Assembly (NCBI GenBank): GCA_012031145.1
Contig: JAAUUH010000018.1
Span: 1-38,595, forward strand
Reading direction: 5' to 3'
Origin: Oscillatoriales cyanobacterium SM2_2_1
GTDB taxonomy: Bacteria > Cyanobacteriota > Cyanobacteriia > Pseudanabaenales > Pseudanabaenaceae
DNA length: 38,595 nt
Both the position numbers and the translations under genes were made by a program. Shown in pieces: positions 15,007 through 22,207 of the stretch. The notes below the pieces were generated by a model. That model ran no database searches. It saw nothing but the letters and a program-made list of their open reading frames with translations, and was not told the origin of the DNA. How positions within the stretch are numbered: the first letter of the stretch is position 1; every line of letters begins with the position of its first letter.

Positions 15007-15293
15007 GGTATGTATTTCATCCTGAAGCACTAAGTGAGTACGCTGAAGCAGTTCAATACTATACAGAGCAGAGAGTTGAGGTTGCTCAAGCGTTCATCAA
15101 CGCGATCGAGGAGACAGTCTATCGAATCAGGGAAGCCCCAACCCGTTATGCTGCGATTGATGAAGATGTTCGGCGATGTATGGCGCGTAAGTTTCCTTAT
15201 GGTGTTCTCTATACAGTTGAGCAGGACTAAATTTTGATCGTGGCGATCATGCATTGCAGCCGTGAGCCTAGTTACTGGATAAGCCGAAAGTAG
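15003..15293 (+). pseudogene. ParE/RelE-type toxin, truncated by an in-frame TAA
   Basis: The first 75 residues (MRYVFHPEALSEYAEAVQYY, then FPYGVLYTVEQD) are a typical ParE/RelE toxin. A TAA at 15228-15230 ends the reading frame, but the same frame continues as ILIVAIMHCSREPSYWISRK to TAG at 15291-15293. Relatives have Tyr at the stop position (QDYILIVAVMH), so one base change removed the last beta strand and C-terminal tail that are needed for activity. The toxin is probably dead while the antitoxin is intact. Confidence 0.8.
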
Positions 15294-15308
15294 CTGGAAC
15301 CGCCAGCC

Positions 15309-15394
15309 GCCTAACACTAGGTGGCAGCGGACGGATGAAAACCGCTGGTGTTGAGTTCTAGGTTGCCTGCCGCCGCTGCGTTTTGCCGTTAGCC
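15309..15394 (+). other. attC recombination site 7
   Basis: An 86-bp site with R'' GCCTAAC (15309-15315) and R' GTTAGCC (15388-15394). The inner arms GGCAGCGGACGG and CTGCCGCCGCTGC are complementary. It ends the YbjN/ParDE cassette. Confidence 0.88.
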
Positions 15395-15478
15395 TGCCTA
15401 GCAGAGTAAAATCTGAAAGTAAATTTACAAAATTGGCCTTTCAGGCTTTCCCCAAAATTTTCTGAAGATAAATTAAAC

Positions 15479-16605
15479 ATGACACTCAACTTTGAAGGCT
15501 CTATTAAAGATGTTCAATACAAAGCATTTTTAGCGGAAGATTTACGACAATGTGACTATAAAAGCTTTGACATCAACGAAGTTGAAACATCTGGAAAGAT
15601 AATTTTCCCCAATGGAGAGTTCGCTTATTCAAAGTTGGTTTCACCAAAACGAACTCTCAGTTACCCGTTTGAGCTACTGTACAATACGTTTAATTCCCCA
15701 ATGCGCCTGACGGTTATTCCCGTTCTCAAAGATGAAGGATTGGACGGTGATTTAGACAGAATTCAATATTCGACAGTTTCATGGATGAACTTGCTGAATA
15801 TTTATATTGTTTTCTCATATTACGATAACGCAGTAAAAAACGCCCGCCCGTCACAAGTTTCAAAAAAATTACCAATCAAGAATTTAATGTAAATGCTGTC
15901 AATGAGCAGATGTCCAGAATAAGCCAATACAAACAGAGTGCGCTTCACTGGAATCGCTCTCTTATTGAAAAGAGTTTTGTAGACATCTACAAATTGGCTT
16001 TGGATAGTTACGAAAAAAAATCTAAAGAGACTGGTGTAGAGGTGCATGACAGTTCTACACAAGAACAATATTTAGCGAAAATTATGTGTGATTTTGCAAA
16101 TTTCAAAAATATTTCCTTGAGTGGCTCAAAAGGTGCTTCTATTCGAGAAACACAAACATCACATGGGTTTAAGTATTTGTCGGATGGAGCGAAAGCAACT
16201 TTTCAAATTAAAAACTATCTTGGTGGCATATATTACTTAACAGCAGATGAAGTAATACAAAGCAAGGATGTTTATATTATCCAGGAGTCGAAAAACTCCA
16301 CAATGGGATTCCTTCCCAGTCTTTTAGACATTAAGGATGGCTTATTCAAGTTGATTTTGTACTCAAACCTTGATACGCTTTGCCTAGATACAAGACCAGT
16401 CAATTTTGAATCTTGTCTAAAACTAACGGGCAAGAGAGTTTCAGGGTCTTTGACTATGCCCTGTGACGAGAGTTCGATCATACAATTTTTGAACAATAAC
16501 AAAGGCAGTTATACAAAAAAGGAAGAAGAAACTCTGAGTAAGTTAAATCAAGAAGCATCAAGTAATAAAAAACTTATGATTCAAATTTCATCTAACACAC
16601 TATGA
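15479..16605 (+). pseudogene. Type II restriction endonuclease, frameshifted in an A7 run
   Basis: The frame from ATG 15479 runs to 15892 and the homology continues in another frame to 16605. Adding one A to the A7 run at 15862-15868 gives one protein of about 375 residues (QVSKKITNQEFNVNAV across the joint). It opens with GSIKDVQYKAFLAEDL and YSKLVSPKRTLSYPFE, and later has YKQSALHWN and LTADEVIQSKDVYIIQESK, a PD-(D/E)xK-like nuclease motif. These resemble a family of endonucleases found next to D12-class adenine methyltransferases. The stop overlaps the methyltransferase ATG by 4 bp. If the break is real the strain keeps only the methylase; it may be a sequencing error. Confidence 0.72.
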
Positions 16606-17468
16606 TAAAAAGCCCTTTACGATACCCTGGCGGCAAGTCGCGTGCAATTCAACAGATGAAATCCCTCTTGCCAAAAGAATTTGAAGAATATAGAGAACCC
16701 TTCGTTGGCGGCGGGTCTTTTTTTATTTACTTACGCCAAGTCCACCCAAAACTAAAAATTTGGATTAATGACTTGAATCCTGGATTATATTTTTTCTGGA
16801 AATGTGCACAGATAGATTCGGAAAAACTGGCAAAAGAAACTTTGAAAATTAAATCTGAAAGAACAAACGGACGAGATTTATTCAATGAATTAGTAAATGT
16901 AAATAGTGAAAATCTGTCTGAATTTGAACGGGCTGTTCGCTTCTTCGTTTTAAATCGAATCACCTTTTCAGGAGTTGTTGAATCTGGCGGATATTCCCAA
17001 TTGGCTTTTGTTGGAAGATTTACGGAGTCTGCAATTGAGCGTGTTGCTAAACTCGGAAAAATTTTAGAAGGAATCAAGATTACACATTTAGATTATTGTG
17101 AAATCTTAGCGGATGGCGAAAAGGAAGTTTTTACTTTTCTTGATCCTCCTTACTTCAAAGCAACCAAATCAAAGTTATACGGAAAAAACGGTATTTTGCA
17201 CACAGGCTTCAATCACGATGAATTTGCCAGCGAGATGAAAAAATGCAATCATTCATGGTTAATTACATACGATGACTCGTCGCAAATCAGGGGGAATTTT
17301 AAGTTTGCAAATATCTACGATTGGGAATTGCAGTATGGAATGAATAACTATAAACAAGGTAAGGCAGATAAAGGAAGTGAACTTTTCATTTCTAATTACA
17401 AACTTCCTATTAAGCAAGAAAGTGAGTCTACCGAAAAACAGAAAATTGAACAACTTACATTGATTTAG
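16602..17468 (+). CDS. D12-class N6-adenine DNA methyltransferase
   Basis: An intact 288-residue Dam-like enzyme. It has the motif X region SPLRYPGGKSRAI at the N-terminus, the SAM motif EPFVGGGSFF (32-41), and catalytic motif IV DPPY at 181-184. It methylates the N6 of adenine in a specific site and protects the DNA from the endonuclease encoded upstream, whose gene overlaps it by 4 bp. The two form a type II restriction-modification unit on one integron cassette. The recognition sequence cannot be read from the protein. Confidence 0.92.
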   Translation: MIKSPLRYPGGKSRAIQQMKSLLPKEFEEYREPFVGGGSFFIYLRQVHPKLKIWINDLNPGLYFFWKCAQIDSEKLAKETLKIKSERTNGRDLFNELVNVNSENLSEFERAVRFFVLNRITFSGVVESGGYSQLAFVGRFTESAIERVAKLGKILEGIKITHLDYCEILADGEKEVFTFLDPPYFKATKSKLYGKNGILHTGFNHDEFASEMKKCNHSWLITYDDSSQIRGNFKFANIYDWELQYGMNNYKQGKADKGSELFISNYKLPIKQESESTEKQKIEQLTLI

Positions 17469-17487
17469 GCTCTAAAAGTAAAAAGCG

Positions 17488-17574
17488 GGCTAACAAATCA
17501 CTGCACCCGACAGTTAGGTTAAGCTATGCGTATTATCCAAAGTTATTAGTGGCGGGTGAGTTCAACCGCTAGCC
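17488..17574 (+). other. attC recombination site 8
   Basis: An 87-bp site with R'' GGCTAAC (17488-17494) and R' GCTAGCC (17568-17574), so the conserved GTT at the cut point reads GCT. The inner arms GCACCCGACAG and GTGGCGGGTGAG are of the same subtype as site 4. The changed core may lower recombination. Confidence 0.8.
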
Positions 17575-17934
17575 CGCCGTTCTTTGTTGGGGGCGATTCT
17601 GGCAGTTTTGGGATGGGTGTTGGAGCCACTTTAGGTTAACGGTTGGGGCAGTTGCGATGCCAGGTTTTCAGTGCGTTGGGCTTCGCTTCGTTCGCTCATA
17701 AGTTCTGGTTCTGCGTTGGTAGGCTGGATTCAGATTGGTGATCGCTCCGAGTGGTTCCACCCGCAAGACTTTGAGGGTCAACAGGGTTGATGGTTGGGGA
17801 AGAGAGGTTGAGTTTTGGGAGGTTTGGACTGCGGTGCGATCGCCCACGAGGTTAAATTTCTGAGTGAGAGGTTGAGTGCAGAGAGATTTTGGGGTATGTT
17901 GTGCGCGGTGTCGAGTTCTTGGGGGGCAATCATG
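17575..17934 (+). other. ORF-less cassette body between attC sites 8 and 9
   Basis: This 360-bp stretch between two attC sites has no reading frame I can support. The plus strand is G-rich and contains TTCGCTTCGTTCGCTCA at about 17685 and one GCGATCGC site. Frames on both strands run into the attC sequence or have no ribosome-binding site and low-complexity composition. It could be a non-coding cassette, carry a promoter or small RNA, or be the remnant of a gene. Confidence 0.6.
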
Positions 17935-18019
17935 GCTCAACCCTTCAGCGCAGCGGACGGAAGGACATCGCTGGCAGGGTTCTTGAGGTTAACTGCCACC
18001 GCTAGCCTTGACGTTAGCT
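17935..18019 (+). other. attC recombination site 9
   Basis: An 85-bp site with R'' GCTCAAC (17935-17941) and R' GTTAGCT (18013-18019). The inner arms GCGCAGCGGACGG and AACTGCCACCGCTAGC pair imperfectly, as in the other sites. It ends the ORF-less cassette. Confidence 0.75.
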
Positions 18020-18118
18020 AGCAACATTTTTTGACTAAAAAGAATTTAAGTTCCTGTTATGTGAATTGAATCTATATTGTTACGAACTAATTAGCATGAT
18101 TATTACGAACTGATTGAC

Positions 18119-18900
18119 ATGGATTCAAAGATTAGTATTCTGGAAACTTTAATCTGCGGCAGTCATAATATTCGCATTTTTGGTCGACTTTATCACCTTA
18201 TCATCTTGCCAAGGATATTGGCACAATCGCACTTTTAGTGTTTTCCGCGTGGTGGGTTCGGAACCAATCCCAACTCAGCTTTTTGGCATTTGTTGGTGAG
18301 TTCCTTAGTATGCAGGCAGCTTACCTGATCGTCCGATCACTGAAATATCGAATTTTAGGAATTGCAGAACGTTCATACATCCAAGATTCGATTTTTATTT
18401 TACTTCCTACCTATGCGTTAGCCAGTTTTGTATTAGGGAATGCGATCTCGCCCGCTATGGATCTTGCAGCCCTTGACCTTGCATTGGGGGCTGCTTTTAT
18501 CCGAGTCGGCTGCTTTTTGGGTGGTTGTTGCTACGGTCGTCCAGCCGCCTGGGGAGTCACGTATCAGGAAGCGCAATTAGTGTCAGTGCGAGGCTGTCGC
18601 ACCTACACACCTAGCCCATTACCGTTAGAACCTGTGATTCCAATGCAACTGTTTGAATCAGCGCTTAATCTGGTCTTATTCATTGCCTTACTAGTTTAGG
18701 GACTCCTTGCTCCAGAGCTTTCTTGTGGAAAAGTTTTACCTGTTTATTTTCTGGCTTACAGTTGTTGGCGTTTTATCTCCGACTTCTGGCGGGATGTTTC
18801 AGCCCGACCGCGCAGAGCCGGACTATCTGAAGCCCAGTGGGTTAGCATGATGGTTGTCATGGTCTCAATTTCGACATTACTCTATCTGGACAATGGATAA
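18119..18900 (+). pseudogene. Lgt-like membrane transferase, disrupted
   Basis: A polytopic membrane protein related to prolipoprotein diacylglyceryl transferase: several hydrophobic segments and the signature FIRVGCFLGGCCYGRP. The reading frame is broken twice. Near the start, an imperfect tandem duplication TATCACCT/TATCATCT (18191-18206) shifts LYHL into LYHLIILPR; without the 8 extra bases the text reads LYHLAKDIGTIALLVF. A TAG at 18697-18699 interrupts ALLV-GLLAPELSCGKV, after which the same frame continues to TAA at 18898-18900. The longest uninterrupted frame is 18238-18699. It lies 6 bp upstream of the ICMT-like gene. Confidence 0.72.
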
Positions 18901-18906
18901 AGACCC

Positions 18907-19476
18907 ATGACAAATCTATGGATGATCTGGATATGGTTGATCATCATTGCTACGTTTCATCTATCCGAGTTTTTCTTAGCTTGGTGCTTCCATCGAGATA
19001 ATCTTTCATGGGAGTCGACGTTGTTCTCTTGGCCCTATGTCGTGATGCTACTGCTTGCTATTGGCGAATTCTGGATTGAGAGTCACTATCTCTCTGTTCT
19101 GAAGCAGCCCCTTGTGAGTGCTTTTGGAATAGGGTTGTGCATATTTGGAGAACTGATTCGGAAATCAGCAATGGTAACGGCTAGTTATAGTTTCACCCAT
19201 AAGATTGCGGAGCACCACCACCCCGGTCATCGACTGACTACTCACGGCATCTATCGTTTCTCCCGCCATCCGGGCTACTTCGGTTGGTTTTGGTGGGCAA
19301 CTGGCGCACAACTCATGTTGTCTAATCCTCTCAGTACACTCGTCGCTGCGATCGCAGCTTGGCGCTTTTTTGCTGAACGTATTCCTTATGAAGAGGAACG
19401 ATTGCACCAATTTTTTGGCAAGACTTATGCTGCCTATCGACTGAGCACGCCTACTCGCTTGCCCTTTATTCCCTAA
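18907..19476 (+). CDS. Isoprenylcysteine carboxyl methyltransferase (ICMT)-family protein
   Basis: An intact 189-residue membrane protein with four to five hydrophobic segments and the ICMT catalytic core at the C-terminal end: HRLTTHGIYRFSRHPGYFGW, then YEEERLHQFFGKTYAAYR and TPTRLPFIP. The RHPGY and EE motifs bind SAM in this family. Eukaryotic ICMT methylates prenylated cysteines; bacterial relatives methylate small lipophilic or unknown substrates. ATG at 18907 lies 6 bp after the Lgt-like gene. With its neighbours it forms a three-gene lipid- or peptide-modifying operon of unknown product. Confidence 0.88.
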   Translation: MTNLWMIWIWLIIIATFHLSEFFLAWCFHRDNLSWESTLFSWPYVVMLLLAIGEFWIESHYLSVLKQPLVSAFGIGLCIFGELIRKSAMVTASYSFTHKIAEHHHPGHRLTTHGIYRFSRHPGYFGWFWWATGAQLMLSNPLSTLVAAIAAWRFFAERIPYEEERLHQFFGKTYAAYRLSTPTRLPFIP

Positions 19477-19507
19477 ACACTTTATTCCCTAAACATAGAA
19501 CATATCG

Positions 19508-20643
19508 ATGGATACAGCTCCTTACCGGGTTGAATTGTTTAACAACCCACCAGCAGCTCTACACAATGCTCTGGCTAACTGGCAGTCCCCAAATGGATTC
19601 GAGAGCCTCGTGGTTGCTTGGTCTGAATTAGCCAGTGCAGCAAATCCTGAGAATGTGGAGTTGCGCTGGTTCATGGTTTATCGGGGGGCTGTGCTCTGTG
19701 CTGTTGGTGTTGTCTACATTGTGCGTGGTTTAGCCATTGGTGATTATGTTGGAGGTGCCCTGGAATGGTTGACTCAGGTGGGGAGACGGATTGGCTACTT
19801 ACTATTGACCGTTGATGTTGCGTTTTTGAGATCCCATTTACTAACCGTGAAGGGATCTTCTTCTCTCAAGAGATTGAGATCGACGAGCAGGCTGCAATCG
19901 TGCAAAATGTCGTGCAAACCCTGGATCAGCTGCTACCCGTCGATGCCATTTGCGTCAAAGCGACTGCCAAGAGTCCCATCCCGTCCTGTCTAAGTACGGA
20001 TATACTAGTCTTACCTTTCATTGAGCTTAATGTACTGGAATTTTCTGCCAATCCGCCGTCGTTTGAAACGTGGTTAGCAGGACGAAGCCGCAATTTCCGT
20101 AGCACTATTCGGCGCAAACGACGTACTTTTGCCCAATCTGGTGCGGTAATGGAAACGATAATCGATCCCGCGTCTCACGCTGAAATACTTACCGAACTCT
20201 TTAATCGCACAGCAGCCCATGCCAAAAGCCGAGGGGAGATTCTCATGCCCATGAGTGTGGGCGTTCCCTTTTTCGAGCATTTCCATAAGCATCTAGGCGA
20301 TCGCGGTTTAATCCGTTTAGCGCGAGTCGGCGAAAAGAGCGTCGGCTTTAGTATGCTGCTTTTCAGTCACGACACGGTTTTCTTTAAATTTACGGGCTTG
20401 GATTACGAAATCTCTTCCCAGAATATGACCTACTTTGAAATTTTTTACGACATCATCGATAGGGCTGTGGAGCGTGGCTTGAGATATGTCGATATGGGTA
20501 GTAGCACATCTCATGTGAAAGCTCCTCTTGGTTGCCGCCAAATTTCCAAAACTTACCACGTTCAGTTTCGCCGCTTCCTGCGTCCATTTGGTGGAATTAT
20601 GTCCAATCTGCTAGGTTCTCGCTTTGGAAATATTTTTGACTAA
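19508..20643 (+). pseudogene. FemAB/BioF2-like GNAT acyltransferase, frameshifted in a T5 run
   Basis: The gene reads from ATG 19508 in one frame to about 19827 and then continues in another to 20643. Adding one T to the T5 run at 19823-19827 gives the joint TVDVAFFEIPFTNREGIFF and a protein of about 378 residues. The C-terminal half (ARSRNFRSTIRRKRR is similar to the text GRSRNFRSTIRRKRR, then TAAHAKSRGE and RGLRYVDMGSS) has the PF13480 acyltransferase features of FemAB-like or BioF2-like proteins. These transfer aminoacyl or acyl groups to peptides, sugars or lipids. Its TAA stop lies within attC site 10. Confidence 0.72.
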
Positions 20644-20759
20644 CGGTTCAATTTACACCCACATTGACACGTTTGATTATCGGAATCTTTGGATTATTTG
20701 CCCAAGCCACTGATATTGAATTTGGGATTTTCTGCCGCCGCTGACTTGAGCCGTTAGCC
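20638..20759 (+). other. attC recombination site 10 (long)
   Basis: A 122-bp candidate site with R'' GACTAAC (20638-20644) and R' GTTAGCC (20753-20759). The outer arms GACTAACGGTTCAATTTA and TGACTTGAGCCGTTAGCC are complementary over most of their length. It is longer than the others, and the inner arm is less regular. The GNAT stop is in R'', and the HxlR stop on the other strand uses the TTA of R'. Confidence 0.65.
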
Positions 20760-21122
20760 CGAAAAAAGCTCTGAGCTAACCTCGCCCATCTGCGTCTCTT
20801 GTTGTTGCAAGTACTTCTCACTCCAATTCAGCATTGTTTGTAAAACAGGCTCTAAGCTTAATCCCAGCTCTGTTAGTGAGTACTCAACCTTTGGCGGAAC
20901 TTCAGGGTAGACGGTTCTCTTGACAATTCCAGAGCCTTCCAATTCTCGCAGTTGCAGCGTCAGCATCCGTTCAGTTGCATTGGGAACTAACCGTTTTAGC
21001 TCTCCATATCGTTTAGTTCCCTGAAATAAGTGATAGAGGATAGATAATTTCCACTTGCCGCCAATCACATCAACGATTACTTGAATAGGGCATTCAAACT
21101 GTTGGCTATCGATTCTATTCAT
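20754..21122 (-). CDS. HxlR-family transcriptional regulator
   Basis: A 122-residue winged helix-turn-helix protein: FECPIQVIVDVIGGKWKLSIL (9-29) with one Cys in the usual sensing position, KRYGELKRLVPNATERMLT, and the wing VKRTVYPEVPPKVEYSLTELG. Members with this Cys respond to oxidants or quinones. It is divergent from the NmrA-like reductase gene, and the intergenic region has an AGTAC-GTACT inverted repeat. It most likely represses the reductase and itself. Confidence 0.9.
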   Translation of the reverse strand: MNRIDSQQFECPIQVIVDVIGGKWKLSILYHLFQGTKRYGELKRLVPNATERMLTLQLRELEGSGIVKRTVYPEVPPKVEYSLTELGLSLEPVLQTMLNWSEKYLQQQETQMGEVSSELFSG

Positions 21123-21143
21123 AATGGTGCGCTAATTTTTGAT

Positions 21144-21168
21144 AGTACCCTACAAAAATGTGTGTACT
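21144..21168. promoter_or_regulatory. Candidate HxlR operator between divergent genes
   Basis: The arms AGTAC (21144-21148) and GTACT (21164-21168) form a perfect inverted repeat separated by 15 bases. It lies between the HxlR gene (start at 21122) and the reductase gene (start at 21225), where a divergent regulator would bind. That the HxlR protein uses it is an inference. Confidence 0.45.
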
Positions 21169-21224
21169 TGTAATGCTAACAGGTATCCTCAATAATGAGG
21201 CTGAAAATAATAAAGGTCTGAGTC

Positions 21225-22127
21225 ATGAGTTATCCCTTACCAAAAATTCTTGTTTATGGTGCAAATAGCGCCCAAGGTATTCCTGTTGTGAAGCAACTGC
21301 TGAAGGAAGGCTATCCAGTGCGTGTGTTTGTCCGCGATCGCGATAAAGCAAAGTCTCTGTTTTCTGAAAGTGTGGAAGTTGCGACAGGAACTCTTGAAGA
21401 CAAGGACAGCCTGAAACGAGCTAATGAAGGAATTGATCGGGTTTTTCTGGTTTTACCGATTGAGTGTCGCTTTGATGTGGCGATCACTCAAGGGTTCAAT
21501 GTCATTGATGCTGCTCGTGATGCAGAAGTTGAGTTGCTAGTGTTTAACGCCAGCGGTTCTATTCCCAAGCAAACTACTAATGCAATTGCATTTGAGACCA
21601 AAAGGAATGTAGAGCAATATCTTCACAAAAGTGGTGTGCCCTACATCATTCTGCGACCGACTATTTACATGGATAACTTAACAGCGCCTTGGTCAATACC
21701 TAGTATTGTTCATCAAAGTGTTGTTGCTTATCCATTGCCTCCCGACATCAAGATTTCTTGGATCAGTTTGGACGATACAGCCACCTTTGCGATCGCGGCA
21801 TTGAAGCGACCTGAGTTGGCAGGCTCAACCTTTGACATTGGAGGGGCTGAGGCGGTGAATGGGCGGGAAATTGCGGAGCGGTTTACTAAAGTTCTAAATC
21901 GTCCTTTTACCTATCAGCAAATTCCGATTGATGGATTTGAGCAAGGGCTAAATCAGGCATTTGGTGAACCAATGGGAACCGAGATTGCCAAGATATATCG
22001 CTGGCGAGACGCACACCCAGAAGATGGAGCAATAGATGTGGGTGCTGTTTTGCAAAAACTACCTGTAAATCTAACCACCTTTGATCAATGGATTCAAGGT
22101 GTTAAATGGACTGAAAATTCGGTCTAA
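21225..22127 (+). CDS. NmrA-like NAD(P)-binding reductase
   Basis: A 300-residue atypical SDR of the NmrA/QorB type: nucleotide motif VYGANSAQGIPVV (10-22), VFVRDRDKAKSLF after the second strand, and a middle segment with NASGSIPKQ and YIILRPTIYMDNL. It lacks the classical YxxxK, as is usual for this group. Such proteins reduce quinones or act as redox sensors. The TAA stop overlaps attC site 11. With the divergent HxlR gene it forms a complete two-gene cassette with its own control. Confidence 0.88.
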   Translation: MSYPLPKILVYGANSAQGIPVVKQLLKEGYPVRVFVRDRDKAKSLFSESVEVATGTLEDKDSLKRANEGIDRVFLVLPIECRFDVAITQGFNVIDAARDAEVELLVFNASGSIPKQTTNAIAFETKRNVEQYLHKSGVPYIILRPTIYMDNLTAPWSIPSIVHQSVVAYPLPPDIKISWISLDDTATFAIAALKRPELAGSTFDIGGAEAVNGREIAERFTKVLNRPFTYQQIPIDGFEQGLNQAFGEPMGTEIAKIYRWRDAHPEDGAIDVGAVLQKLPVNLTTFDQWIQGVKWTENSV

Positions 22128-22207
22128 CAAACTGTAGGAGCGGACTGACAAGAAATTTTGGTGTCGTTACAGAGATTGCTTGCAGCCGCTCAACTTTGCC
22201 GTTGGGC
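22122..22207 (+). other. attC recombination site 11 (last complete site)
   Basis: An 86-bp site with R'' GTCTAAC (22122-22128) and R' GTTGGGC (22201-22207), both matching the consensus. The inner arms TAGGAGCGGACTG and GCAGCCGCTCAAC are complementary. It closes the array on the right. Confidence 0.9.

Larger units (their letters stand above)
1..22207 (+). mobile_element. Integron gene-cassette array (no integrase in window)
   Basis: Eleven directly repeated attC sites separate groups of one to six genes. All are in the same orientation, with the GTTRRRY end on the right of each cassette, so an integrase and attI, if present, should lie to the left of the window. Cassette contents are typical of large sedentary integrons: toxin-antitoxin pairs, a restriction-modification pair, acetyltransferases, small membrane proteins and genes in both orientations. 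The array ends with the attC at 22122-22207, followed by a truncated half-site. Base composition is clearly more AT-rich than the chromosome to the right. Cassette limits are inferred from the attC ends. Confidence 0.85.

Noticed and set aside
17668-17940. A 90-residue minus-strand ORF in the ORF-less cassette
   Set aside because: It has low-complexity composition, no recognisable start signal and runs into attC site 9.
17815-18021. An ORF of 68 residues crossing attC site 9
   Set aside because: Its second half is just the translation of the attC site and it has no ribosome-binding site.
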